Assembly: GCF_015704865.1 (NCBI RefSeq)
Contig: NZ_JADQTO010000009.1
Location: forward strand, 62,001 to 126,000
DNA: 64,000 nucleotides
DNA from: Actinoplanes aureus
Lineage (GTDB): Bacteria > Actinomycetota > Actinomycetes > Mycobacteriales > Micromonosporaceae
Direction: 5' to 3'
Part shown: positions 17,118 to 25,624 of the stretch, in pieces
Numbering within the stretch: position 1 is the stretch's first letter
Layout of the letters: each line of letters opens with the position of its first letter
The notes under the pieces: model-generated
Databases searched by the model: none
What the model was told of the DNA's origin: nothing
The model's input: the letters and a program-made list of their open reading frames with translations, nothing else
Program-made: the position numbers and the translations under genes

Positions 17118-18248
17118 ATGAGACGTGCCTTCCGTTCCCTCACCGCCGCCGCCCTGTTCGCCGTCGCCGGCGTGACCGGGTTCGTCGTGGCCCAACCCGC
17201 CCAGGCCGACACGCTGATCTGCGAGCAGTACGGCGCGACCACCATCGGCGGCCGCTACGTCGCGATGAACAACCGGTGGGGCGGCACCGCCGAGCAGTGC
17301 ATCAACGTCACCGACACCGGCTTCCGGATCACCAGCCAGCAGAGTGTCGGCAACACGAGCGGCGCCCCCGTGTCGTACCCGGCGGTCTACTACGGCTGCC
17401 ACTACACGAGATGCTCGCCCGGCACCAACCTGCCGATGCGGGTCGGATCGATCAGCAGCGCCACCAGCAGCGTCAGCTACACGTACGTGTCCGGCGCCAC
17501 CTACAACGCGTCCTTCGACATCTGGCTCGACCCCTCACCGCGCACCGACGGGGTCAACGCACAGGAGATCATGATCTGGTTCAACCGGCAGGGCTCGATC
17601 CAGCCGATCGGATCGGTCGTCGGCACCACCACGATCGGTGGGCGCACCTGGGAGGTCTGGCGAGGTAGCAACGGCTCCAACGCGGTGATCTCGTACGTCG
17701 CGCCGTCCCCCATCACCAGCTGGAGCTTCAGCGTCCTGGACTTCATCAACGATGTGAAGGCGCGCGGCGCGATCACCGACTCGTGGTACCTGACCAGCAT
17801 CCAGGCCGGCTTCGAGCCGTGGATCGGCGGCGCCGGCCTCGCGCTGAACAGCTTCAGCGCGTCGGTCAACGGCGGCGGAACGACCAGCCCGCCGCCCAGC
17901 AACCCGCCGCCCAGCAATCCGCCGGGCGGCACCGCCTGCCGGGTCAGCTACGCCACCAACGTGTGGAACTCCGGCTTCACCGCGAACGTCACCGTCGCCA
18001 ACACCGGCAGCGCCGCGATCAACGGCTGGGCCCTCGGGTTCACGCTGCCCTCCGGGCAGGCCGTGACCAACTCCTGGGGAGCCACCCTGACCGGCTCGTC
18101 CGGTGCCGTCACCGCCCGCAACGTGAGCTACAACGGCAGCATCGCGGCCGGCAGCAGCGCCACCTTCGGGTTCCAGGGCACCTACAGCGGTAGCTTCGCG
18201 GCACCGTCCAGCTTCACCCTCAACGGAACCACCTGCACCAGGGGGTGA
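17118..18248 (+). CDS. Secreted GH12 endoglucanase with CBM2
   Basis: A 376-residue exported cellulase cutting beta-1,4-glucan internally with retention. Residues 1-30 are a signal peptide (cleavage near AQAD). Residues 31-250 are the GH12 jelly roll with the nucleophile E150 in NAQEIMIW and the acid/base E233 in GFEPWIGG. A Pro/Ser/Asn linker (254-271) leads to a CBM2 (273-376) with the terminal Cys pair (ACRVSY and TTCTRG) and W283, W304 and W320 as candidate cellulose-stacking aromatics. The ATG start has AAGAGGAG upstream. The CebR-type palindrome upstream and the GH9 gene downstream under the same type of site point to cellobiose-controlled cellulose degradation. Confidence 0.94.
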   Translation: MRRAFRSLTAAALFAVAGVTGFVVAQPAQADTLICEQYGATTIGGRYVAMNNRWGGTAEQCINVTDTGFRITSQQSVGNTSGAPVSYPAVYYGCHYTRCSPGTNLPMRVGSISSATSSVSYTYVSGATYNASFDIWLDPSPRTDGVNAQEIMIWFNRQGSIQPIGSVVGTTTIGGRTWEVWRGSNGSNAVISYVAPSPITSWSFSVLDFINDVKARGAITDSWYLTSIQAGFEPWIGGAGLALNSFSASVNGGGTTSPPPSNPPPSNPPGGTACRVSYATNVWNSGFTANVTVANTGSAAINGWALGFTLPSGQAVTNSWGATLTGSSGAVTARNVSYNGSIAAGSSATFGFQGTYSGSFAAPSSFTLNGTTCTRG

Positions 18249-18267
18249 CGCCACCCCGGCCAGCGTT

Positions 18268-18299
18268 CCGGCGGGCGCGGAGATGACCGCGCCCGCCGG
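18268..18299 (+). terminator. Hairpin after the GH12 gene
   Basis: A perfect 13-bp stem, CCGGCGGGCGCGG pairing with CCGCGCCCGCCGG across AGATGA, starts 19 bp after the stop. A weak T-rich run (TTTCTT) follows at 18307. It separates the GH12 transcript from the GH9 promoter. Confidence 0.7.
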
Positions 18300-18328
18300 G
18301 CACGCGTTTCTTAACTTTCCGTTGATAT

Positions 18329-18342
18329 TGGGAGCGCTCCCA
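18329..18342. promoter_or_regulatory. CebR-type operator overlapping the GH9 cellulase start
   Basis: TGGGAGCGCTCCCA matches the CebR consensus exactly. Its last base is the A of the first ATG of the GH9 frame. If that ATG is used there is no room for a ribosome binding site, which favours the second ATG at 18360 or a leaderless mRNA. Confidence 0.88.
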
Positions 18343-20702
18343 TGAAACGATGCCTGTCTATGAGGAAGAAACTCGGCACCGTCCTGGCGGCCGCCGCGCT
18401 CGGCGCCGGCCTGCTCTGGGTAGCCTCACCGTCCGACGCGGCTGCGGCACCCCCGCACAGCTACGGCGAGGCACTGCAGAAGTCACTGCTGTTCTACGAA
18501 GCCCAGGTGTCGGGCAAGAAGCCGTCCTGGAACCGGGTGTCCTGGCGCGGCGACTCGGCGATGACCGACGGTGCCGACGCCGGCCTCGATCTGACCGGCG
18601 GCTGGTACGACGCCGGCGACCACGTCAAGTTCGGGCTGCCGATGGCCTTCACCACCACGATGCTGGCCTGGGGCGCGGTGGAGAACCGGGACGCGTACGC
18701 GAGCTCCGGGCAGCTCACCCACTTGCTGAACAACCTGCGGGTGCCCAACGACTACTTCATCAAGGCGCACCCCAGCGCGAATGTGCTCTACGGCCAGGTC
18801 GGCAAGGGCGACGACGACCACAAGTGGTGGGGGCCGGCCGAGGTGATGCCGATGGCGCGTCCGGCGTACAAGATCGATGCCAGCTGTGGCGGCTCCGAGC
18901 TGGCCGCCGAAACGGCGGCCGCGATGGCCGCCAGCTCCCTGGTCTTCCGGCCCACCGATGCGGCGTACGCGGACCGGCTGCTCACCCACGCGAAGCAGCT
19001 CTACACGTTCGCCGACACCGTCCGGAAGAACTACCACGAGTGCATCACCGACGTGACCTCGTTCTACCGGTCCTGGAGCGGTTACGCCGACGAGCTGGTG
19101 TGGGGCGCGATCTGGCTGCACCGGGCCACCGGCGACCCGGCCTACCTGGCCAAGGCCGAGGCGGGCTACGACGCGCAGGGCAACGAGAACCAGACCAGCA
19201 CCAAGATGTACAAGTGGACGATCTCCTGGGACAACAAGCAGTACGGCAACTACGTCCTGCTGGCCCGGCTGACCGGCAAGCAGAAGTACCTCGACGACGC
19301 GAACCGCTGGCTCGACTGGTTCACCGTCGGCGTGAACGGTGAGAAGGTGCGCACGTCACCGGGCGGCATGGTGGTGGTCGACTCGTGGGGCGCGCTGCGC
19401 TACGCGGCCAACACCGCGTTCGTCGCGCTGGTGCACAGCGACCATCTCAGCGACGCGACCCGCAAGCAGCGCTACCACGACTTCGCGGTGCGGCAGATCA
19501 ACTACGCGCTCGGCGACAACCCGCGCAACTCCAGCTATGTGATCGGTTTCGGCGCCAACTCGCCGAAGAATCCCCATCACCGTACGGCGCACGGCTCCTG
19601 GTGGGACAGCCAGCAGGTTCCGGAACAGACCCGGCATGTCCTGTACGGTGCGCTGGTCGGCGGGCCGTCGTCGCCGGACGACGCGTACACCGACAGCCGC
19701 GGTGACTACGTGATGAACGAGGTGGCGACGGACTACAACGCCGGGTTCACGTCGGCGGTCGCGCGGCTCTACGGCGAGTTCGGCGGGGCGCCCCTCGCGG
19801 GCTTCCCGGTCGCGGAGAAGCCGGACATCCCGGAGTTGTCGGTCGAGACGACGGTCATGCAGAACGAAACCCGGTCGACCGGGGTGAAGGTGATCGTCTA
19901 CAACAAGTCGGCGTTCCCGGCCCGGGCGCTGACCGCCGGCAAGTTCCGCTACTACTTCACCCGCGACGACAGCTCGGCGTTGCAGGTCAGCTCGCCGTAC
20001 ACGCAGGGCTGCCCTGGTCCCACCGGCGCGAAGCAGCACTCCGGCAACGTCTGGTACGTCGAGGTGGACTGCACCGGCCACACCATCGCGCCGGCCGGGC
20101 AGTCGGCGCACCGGATGGAGGTGCAGCTCAAGATCGGGGTCGCCGAGGGCGGCACGTGGAACCCGGCCAACGACCCGTCCTACCAGGCGGCCGCCGGCCC
20201 GAACCGGGGTGTGCCGCTGTATGACGGGTCGGCGCTGGTCTGGGGCGCGGAGCCGGACGGCACGCCGCCGTCTCCGTCCCCGTCGGTGTCCGTTTCTCCG
20301 TCCCCGTCGGTGTCCGTTTCTCCGTCGCCGTCGGTGTCCGTTTCTCCGTCGCCGTCGGTCTCCCCGTCGCCGTCCTCCTCGCCGGCGGCCGGCTGCAAGA
20401 TTGCCTACACGACCAGCGACTGGAGCGCCGGCTTCACCGCGACCGTGACGATCACCAACGGTCCGGCCGCGCTGAACGGCTGGAGCCTGACCTTCCCGTA
20501 CGCCGCCGGCCAGAAGGCGACGCAGGGCTGGTCGGCCACGGTGACCCAGTCGGGCACTCAGGTGACCGTCACGAACGCGAGCTGGAACGCAAACCTGCCG
20601 GCCGGCGGCACGGTGAGCTTCGGCTTCAACGGCACGCACACCGGCTCGAACCCGCCGCCCACGTCGTTCACCCTGAACGGCACACCCTGCACGGCCGGCT
20701 GA
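18342..20702 (+). CDS. Secreted GH9 cellulase with CBM3 and CBM2
   Basis: A multi-domain exported cellulase, 786 residues from the first ATG or 780 from the ATG at 18360, which also gives a normal signal peptide (MRKKLGTVLAAAALGAG). Residues 39-480 are a GH9 (alpha/alpha)6 barrel with WYDAGDH at 88-94 (catalytic Asp pair), HHRTAHGSW and the acid E460 in NEVATDYNAGF. Residues about 498-650 form a CBM3 of the type that feeds single chains to GH9 domains and makes them processive. A Pro/Ser/Val linker built from DNA-level repeats follows, then a C-terminal CBM2 (693-786). Together with GH12 it makes a small CebR-controlled cellulase set. Confidence 0.94.
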   Translation: MKRCLSMRKKLGTVLAAAALGAGLLWVASPSDAAAAPPHSYGEALQKSLLFYEAQVSGKKPSWNRVSWRGDSAMTDGADAGLDLTGGWYDAGDHVKFGLPMAFTTTMLAWGAVENRDAYASSGQLTHLLNNLRVPNDYFIKAHPSANVLYGQVGKGDDDHKWWGPAEVMPMARPAYKIDASCGGSELAAETAAAMAASSLVFRPTDAAYADRLLTHAKQLYTFADTVRKNYHECITDVTSFYRSWSGYADELVWGAIWLHRATGDPAYLAKAEAGYDAQGNENQTSTKMYKWTISWDNKQYGNYVLLARLTGKQKYLDDANRWLDWFTVGVNGEKVRTSPGGMVVVDSWGALRYAANTAFVALVHSDHLSDATRKQRYHDFAVRQINYALGDNPRNSSYVIGFGANSPKNPHHRTAHGSWWDSQQVPEQTRHVLYGALVGGPSSPDDAYTDSRGDYVMNEVATDYNAGFTSAVARLYGEFGGAPLAGFPVAEKPDIPELSVETTVMQNETRSTGVKVIVYNKSAFPARALTAGKFRYYFTRDDSSALQVSSPYTQGCPGPTGAKQHSGNVWYVEVDCTGHTIAPAGQSAHRMEVQLKIGVAEGGTWNPANDPSYQAAAGPNRGVPLYDGSALVWGAEPDGTPPSPSPSVSVSPSPSVSVSPSPSVSVSPSPSVSPSPSSSPAAGCKIAYTTSDWSAGFTATVTITNGPAALNGWSLTFPYAAGQKATQGWSATVTQSGTQVTVTNASWNANLPAGGTVSFGFNGTHTGSNPPPTSFTLNGTPCTAG
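20271..20390 (+). repeat. 24-bp tandem repeats encoding the GH9 linker
   Basis: About three near-identical 24-bp units of the form CCGTCCCCGTCGGTGTCCGT plus TTCT, then a shorter run, encode the PSPSVSVS repeats of the cellulase linker. The units differ mainly at synonymous bases (tccccg/tcgccg), which suggests recent slippage. Confidence 0.8.
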
Positions 20703-20715
20703 CCCTCCGCTGATC

Positions 20716-20742
20716 GGCGAGCCGGCCCTGGGCCGGCTCGCC
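20716..20742 (+). terminator. Hairpin after the GH9 gene
   Basis: GGCGAGCCGGCCC and GGGCCGGCTCGCC are perfect inverted 13-mers around a single base, 13 bp past the stop. The stem would open by a few bases to form a loop. No T-tract follows. Confidence 0.6.
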
Positions 20743-20838
20743 GCGGGCGACTCGAATCACACTGTGCGCACGGCAACCGACCCGGGCAGCCCGGGCCCGG
20801 CCGGGTCATCATGGAGTGGTGACGAGGAGCCACACGTT

Positions 20839-21522
20839 TTGGACCTGACTGAAGCACGGGAACTCGCGGCCGGCCTGATGGCCCGCCACCAGCTCACCGA
20901 TTGGCGCCTCACCTTCGACGATGCGAAGACCCGCGCCGGGATCTGCCGCCCGGCCCGCAAGGAGATCGGGCTCTCCCGCCCGCTCCTCCGGCTGTACTCG
21001 CCCGAGCAGGTCACCGAGACGGTGCTGCACGAGATCGCGCACGCCATCGCCGGTGCCGGGCACGGCCACGACCGGGTGTGGCGGGCGGTCGCCGTCCGGA
21101 TCGGCTGCTCCGGCACCCGCTGCGTACCGGAGGACGCGCCACGCGTCGACGGGCCGTGGGAGGGTGTCTGCCCGGCCGGCCACCATACGACCGTGCACCG
21201 CCGGCCCATGCGGGTCCGGTCCTGCTCACGGTGCTCCCCAGCGTTCGATCGGTCGGCGGTGTTCGCCTGGACACACCGCGGGGCCCCGGCGCCGATGCAC
21301 CCGCGCTATGTGGCCGAACTGTCCCGCATCCAGTCCGGCCGGACCGCGGACAAGACCATCCCGCTGCAGGTCGGCGACCAGGTGCGGCTCACCGGCCGCG
21401 GAAAGTACGGCGGTCTGGTCGGCACCATCGTCAAGCGGGGACGGAGCCGCTACCAGGTGCGGACCGGCGTAGGCCTGCTGAACGCCCCGTTCACCACGGT
21501 CGAGCCGGCGCACAGCAGATAG
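20839..21522 (+). CDS. SprT-like zinc metallopeptidase-type protein with C-terminal KOW/SH3-like domain
   Basis: A 227-residue protein with the SprT-like fold. The zinc-binding motif is HEIAH at residues 64-68, and a Cys-rich segment (CSGTRC ... CPAGHH ... CSRC) forms a probable zinc ribbon. The C-terminus (about 180-227) reads VGDQVRLTGRGKYGGLVGTI and resembles a KOW/SH3-type nucleic-acid-binding barrel. The TTG start is preferred because GAGGAG lies 9-10 bp upstream; an in-frame GTG at 20764 would add 25 low-complexity residues and has no such site. SprT-like proteins act on DNA-protein crosslinks or stress substrates in other organisms; the function here is inferred. Confidence 0.75.
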   Translation: MDLTEARELAAGLMARHQLTDWRLTFDDAKTRAGICRPARKEIGLSRPLLRLYSPEQVTETVLHEIAHAIAGAGHGHDRVWRAVAVRIGCSGTRCVPEDAPRVDGPWEGVCPAGHHTTVHRRPMRVRSCSRCSPAFDRSAVFAWTHRGAPAPMHPRYVAELSRIQSGRTADKTIPLQVGDQVRLTGRGKYGGLVGTIVKRGRSRYQVRTGVGLLNAPFTTVEPAHSR

Positions 21523-21527
21523 GGGCC

Positions 21528-24164
21528 TCAGTCGCGTCGCCGCGCGGCCTGGTGCTCTTCCAGGACGGCTTCCAGGTGCTCGGCCGGCATCGGGCGGCCC
21601 AGCAGGTCACCCTGGCCGAGCCGGCACCCGGCCGCCAGCACGGTGTCCAGGTCGGCCGGCTCCCGCACGCCGTGGGCGACGACCTGCATGCCCAGCCGCT
21701 GCCCGAGCGTCACGGCCACGTCCACGAACGCGTTCTCGTCGATCTTGAGCAGGTCGATCGGGAGGATCCGCAGCCGGCTCAGCGAGGTGGGGCCGGTGCC
21801 GAAGTCGTCGACCGCGGTCCGGATGCCCTGGGCACGCAGGCGACCCAGTTGAGCCGCCACGTCCCCGGCCGCGGGCTGGTGCACGTCGTCGCGTACGTCG
21901 GAAAGGTGTTGCTCGGAGATCTCGATGACCAGCGCTGCATGCGGCAGCCGATGATTCTCCAGGGCGGTCTCCAGACCGGCCTGAAAGGCCGGGTCGAGCA
22001 GCTCGCGCGGCCGGACGTTGACGGACAGCCAGAGCGACGGGTGCAGCCGCCGCCACTCGGCCAGCAGCCGGCATGACCGGTGCAGCACCCAGTGCTCGAT
22101 CTCGGCGAGGTTTCCCAGGTCTTCGGCGAGCGCGAGCAGCTCGCCGGCCGGCACCGGGCCGAGCGTGGGATGCCGCCACGCCGGCAACACCTCGACCCCG
22201 GCCGGGCGCCGGCCGGGCAGCTCGACGATCGGCTGAAAGCGCAGCTCGATCTCCCCGCGGGCCAGCGCGCCGGGCAGGTCCTGCTCGAGCGTGGAGCGGC
22301 GCATCAGGCGGGTTTCCATCTCCGCGTCGTACCACTCGATGGCCGCCGGCGGCCCAGACCGGACGGACCGGAGCGCGAGCGCGGCCCGGCGGATCACCTC
22401 CTCGGTGTCGCCGTCGCCCACGTCGGTCAGACCGGCCCAGGCGGAGAGGTGCGAGACCGTGCCGGCCACCGTGTACGGCGCGGACAGCGCGTTGACCAGC
22501 TGGCTGGCGAGCAGGTGGGCGCGGACCGCGCCGCAGTGGGTGAGCACCGCGAACCTGGTCTCGCCAAGCCGGGCCGGTACGTCGGCGCCGGCCACCGCGG
22601 TCCGCAGCCGGCGAGCCGCCTCCACCAGTACGCACTCGGCCAGGTCCCGGCCGTGCACGTCACCGATCGCGGTGAGCCCGCCCAGCTCGATCACGATCAT
22701 CGCGCCGGCGTCCGGGGTGAGTTCGGCGGCACGCAGCATGCCCTCCCGGTTGGCCAGGCCGGTCTGCTGGTCCAGGTGCGTGGCCTGCCGCAGCGCCTGT
22801 TCGAGGCCGTGCAGGTGGGTGATGTCGCGGATGTGCACGACCAGCGTGTGCCCGGGCTCGGCCGGATCCGGTCCGCTGATGGTCCAGGCCGTCTCGCGCC
22901 ACCGGCCGAAGCCGTCGCGCAGCCGGACCACGATGCCGTCCGCGTCCTTACCGGACATCCGCGCGGTCAGGTGTGCGTGCACGGTGTCGACCTGATCGGG
23001 GTGCACCAGCACCGACACGGTACGGCCGAGAACCTCCTGCTCGGAGAGGCCGAACTGGCGTGCCGCGGCCGGTGACTGCCAGCGGACCGCGAGGTTCGAG
23101 TCCAGCACCATCGCGACGTCCGCCGAACCGAACATCAGATCCCGTAACCGATTGCCCTGATCGGTGAGGTGCCCGGCCTGACGCCGCAACGCGATCGCCG
23201 ACACCCACTCCCTCGTCGCCACCGCCGCCACCGCGACCGTGCCCAGCAGGATCGACGTCGCGTCCACGCCGCCGCCGTTGATCAGGTGGTAGACCGTGAC
23301 CAGCGCCGAACCGAGGATCAGCAGGGCCAGCAGCGGGAAGCTCGCCGCCGGTTCGCTGCCCGGCGGCGGCATCGGGCCCACGTCGGGAGAGATCCGCACC
23401 GACCCGTACCAGAGCAGGCCGGCGGCCACGTTCACCGCGATCCCCGCCACCACGGCCGCGATCGCCGCGTTCGGCACGCCGGGGAAGTCCAGGCCGATGA
23501 CCAGAGCGGTCAGCCCGATCAACGACAACGCCGCGGCCGGCCCGCACCATTGCAGCGCGGCCCGGTGCCGGATCGCGTGGACGCCGCTGACCGCGACGGT
23601 CGCGGCGGCACCCCCGCCGAAGACCAGCGCGGTGATCGATGCCCCGCGCCGGTCGCCGTCGCTGAACAGCAGCACCCACGACGAGAAGATCAGGCAGGCC
23701 GTCACGCCCAGCGTGTCCAAACCGAACCGCAGCCGGCCCAGCAGGTCCCGGCGCTGGTGCGGCCGCAGGATCGCCACCAGGTACATGCCCGCGACCAGGA
23801 ACAACGTCACCAGTGGAATCTCAGCCGGCAGCGGAACCCCGTCGACTCGCACCTCCGGCGCCACCAGGACGGCGATCCCGCTACCCGCCCCGGCCAGCGC
23901 GCCGAGCCCGATCCCGCCGGCCAGAGCGAGGACACGCGGGCGCGGCCCGGCGGCCCGCCCGGACACGGCCGCCGTCACCATCGCCACAGCGATCACACCC
24001 GAGCAGGCCGTGACCAGCCCGGCCACAGCGGCCACCGGGGGCCGGCCGAGCGCCACGACGTGCCCGATCAGCACCAGGAGCGCGGGCACGGCGTAGAGCG
24101 CCGGCCGGAGAGGGGTTCCGCCTGCCATCAGCGCCGTCCAGGGGTTCGTACAGAACTGCTGCAC
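21528..24164 (-). CDS. Membrane PAS-GGDEF-EAL protein with degenerate catalytic motifs
   Basis: An 878-residue signalling protein of the cyclic-di-GMP family. Residues 1-330 hold about eight to ten hydrophobic helices, a sensor-type membrane domain. Then come a PAS domain (SADVAMVLDSNLAVRWQSPA), a GGDEF-like domain and an EAL-like domain. The GGDEF signature is replaced by LGETRF. The EAL core reads GVEVLPAWR, so EAL has become EVL, but the later DDFGTGPTSLSRLRILPIDL block is kept. Cyclase activity is unlikely and phosphodiesterase activity is uncertain, so a binding or scaffold role is possible. The start is GTG; an ATG 36 bp later is an alternative. It is convergent with the SprT-like gene. 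Confidence 0.85.
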   Translation of the reverse strand: MQQFCTNPWTALMAGGTPLRPALYAVPALLVLIGHVVALGRPPVAAVAGLVTACSGVIAVAMVTAAVSGRAAGPRPRVLALAGGIGLGALAGAGSGIAVLVAPEVRVDGVPLPAEIPLVTLFLVAGMYLVAILRPHQRRDLLGRLRFGLDTLGVTACLIFSSWVLLFSDGDRRGASITALVFGGGAAATVAVSGVHAIRHRAALQWCGPAAALSLIGLTALVIGLDFPGVPNAAIAAVVAGIAVNVAAGLLWYGSVRISPDVGPMPPPGSEPAASFPLLALLILGSALVTVYHLINGGGVDATSILLGTVAVAAVATREWVSAIALRRQAGHLTDQGNRLRDLMFGSADVAMVLDSNLAVRWQSPAAARQFGLSEQEVLGRTVSVLVHPDQVDTVHAHLTARMSGKDADGIVVRLRDGFGRWRETAWTISGPDPAEPGHTLVVHIRDITHLHGLEQALRQATHLDQQTGLANREGMLRAAELTPDAGAMIVIELGGLTAIGDVHGRDLAECVLVEAARRLRTAVAGADVPARLGETRFAVLTHCGAVRAHLLASQLVNALSAPYTVAGTVSHLSAWAGLTDVGDGDTEEVIRRAALALRSVRSGPPAAIEWYDAEMETRLMRRSTLEQDLPGALARGEIELRFQPIVELPGRRPAGVEVLPAWRHPTLGPVPAGELLALAEDLGNLAEIEHWVLHRSCRLLAEWRRLHPSLWLSVNVRPRELLDPAFQAGLETALENHRLPHAALVIEISEQHLSDVRDDVHQPAAGDVAAQLGRLRAQGIRTAVDDFGTGPTSLSRLRILPIDLLKIDENAFVDVAVTLGQRLGMQVVAHGVREPADLDTVLAAGCRLGQGDLLGRPMPAEHLEAVLEEHQAARRRD

Positions 24165-24207
24165 CGATTAACGACGAACCCTCGAAACGGTTACGGCTCA
24201 TGGGGTG

Positions 24208-25572
24208 TCAGCACCCGGAACCCAGGAACTGCTGCACCGCCCGGTCCCCCTCGGCGTTGCGGCCCTGGATCGAGTGACCCATGCCCTTGATGACGACCAG
24301 CCGGCCGTGCGGTGTGCGGGCCGCCTGCTCCCTGGCCCACTCCACCGGCGTGGACAGGTCACGGTCCCCGTTGATCAGCAGCACCGGCATGGTCAGCCGG
24401 TCGTACGGCGGCCGCGGGTTGGGCCGCGACACCGGCCAGTGCCGGCAGCCCTGGACGATGCCCTGCTCCACCGCGGTCCGCGGTTCGAACGGCCACGCCT
24501 CGGCCGGGGAGATCTTGTCCAGTGCGCGGGTCACGGCCTCGTCCCGCTCGTGCAGCGGCGTCGACGAGTCACCCCACGGCGCACTGCGCAGGTCCGCGCA
24601 GAGGGTGGCCAGGTGCAGGCCGGCGCTGAACTCGGCCGGTGGCGTGAACCCCTGCCGCAGGCCCTCGATGGCGGCGTTCAGCGGGCCGGGGTCGCCCTGC
24701 GCGGCCCGGTGCAGCAGGTCGAGGACCGGGTAGAACCCGGTTCCGGTCAGCTTCGGGTCGACGATGCTGGCGATCACGAGCAGGTCGAAGACGCCGACCC
24801 CGTTGTCGTAGCGGCGTACCACGCCGGCGAGCTCGGCGGCCGGGTCGTAGCCGCACCGCTGCTCCCGGCACGCGCTGCGCAGCACCGAGCCGGCCCGGTG
24901 CAGGCTGTCCAGGTAGAGGGCGTCGGGATCGTTCTGCGGTACGACGGAGTCGAGGACCATCCGGCGTACCCGGTCCGGATGGGTCAGGCCGTACTGGGCG
25001 GCCACGAAACTGCCGTACGAGACACCGTCGAGCGTCCACCGGGCCACGCCCAGCGCGCGGCGCAGATCCTCCAGATCGGCCACGGTGTCCGCGGTGGTGT
25101 AGTGGTGGCGGTCCCGGCCGAGCAGGTCCGCGCACTCGCGTACGGCGGCCGGCGACGGCGGTGTGACGTCCGAGGAACCCACCTCGGCCTGCAACCGCGG
25201 GCAGTCGATCGCGCCGGCGCCGGTCCCCCGCTGGTCGATCATGACCATGCGGTAGTCGTCGAGCAGGTACGACAGCCGCTGCGCAATCCGCGGCACCAGG
25301 GCCGGACCGGGCTGGCCGGGTCCGCCGGACAGGACCATCAGCACACCCCGGGGCGCGTCCGCGTTGCCGGCGACGGCGACACGCAGCCGCAGCGTGCCGG
25401 GCCGGCGGCCGCTCCGGTCCAGCGGCACGGTCAGATAGGAGCAAGTGAAGGTGGTGATCTCGGGGCAGGGCTGTGCGCCGGTGAGGGCGGGACCCGTTCG
25501 GTGCCCGGCGCCGGCCGGAACGGTCAACACAGCGGTCATCAGGATGGCGATCAGCGCTGACATGGCATCCAT
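24208..25572 (-). CDS. Secreted alpha/beta-hydrolase peptidase (tripeptidyl aminopeptidase-like, S33 family)
   Basis: A 454-residue exported serine peptidase. Residues 1-22 are a signal peptide. The oxyanion strand is MVLSGGPGQPG, the nucleophile elbow is GVSYGS, and a C-terminal TAP-like region carries LLINGDRDLSTP (Asp) and GMGHSIQG (His), completing the triad. Two Cys pairs in the mature part suggest disulfides. This is the layout of Streptomyces tripeptidyl/prolyl aminopeptidases that trim peptides outside the cell. It lies between two genes read in the same direction, with gaps of about 45-50 bp, so it may share a transcript. Either of two in-frame ATGs (25572, 25563) could start it. Confidence 0.87.
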   Translation of the reverse strand: MDAMSALIAILMTAVLTVPAGAGHRTGPALTGAQPCPEITTFTCSYLTVPLDRSGRRPGTLRLRVAVAGNADAPRGVLMVLSGGPGQPGPALVPRIAQRLSYLLDDYRMVMIDQRGTGAGAIDCPRLQAEVGSSDVTPPSPAAVRECADLLGRDRHHYTTADTVADLEDLRRALGVARWTLDGVSYGSFVAAQYGLTHPDRVRRMVLDSVVPQNDPDALYLDSLHRAGSVLRSACREQRCGYDPAAELAGVVRRYDNGVGVFDLLVIASIVDPKLTGTGFYPVLDLLHRAAQGDPGPLNAAIEGLRQGFTPPAEFSAGLHLATLCADLRSAPWGDSSTPLHERDEAVTRALDKISPAEAWPFEPRTAVEQGIVQGCRHWPVSRPNPRPPYDRLTMPVLLINGDRDLSTPVEWAREQAARTPHGRLVVIKGMGHSIQGRNAEGDRAVQQFLGSGC

Positions 25573-25624
25573 GCGACACCGGGTCAGCGGCCGCGGCGTT
25601 GGACATTCATGCTCGTTGAGGTCG

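Noticed and set aside
20271..20390. Tandem 24-bp repeats as a possible CRISPR or origin iteron array
   Set aside because: They are in frame and encode a Pro/Ser linker between cellulase domains, with no unique spacers.
19356..20639. 427-codon minus-strand frame opposite the GH9 cellulase
   Set aside because: It is antisense to a gene with complete GH9, CBM3 and CBM2 motifs, and its Arg/Gly repeats mirror the linker repeats.
24151..24240. A 14-bp match, GAACTGCTGCACCG, at the start of the GGDEF/EAL gene and near the end of the peptidase gene
   Set aside because: Both encode VQQF-type residues in unrelated contexts; a single short match in GC-rich DNA is not good evidence for an att site or duplication.
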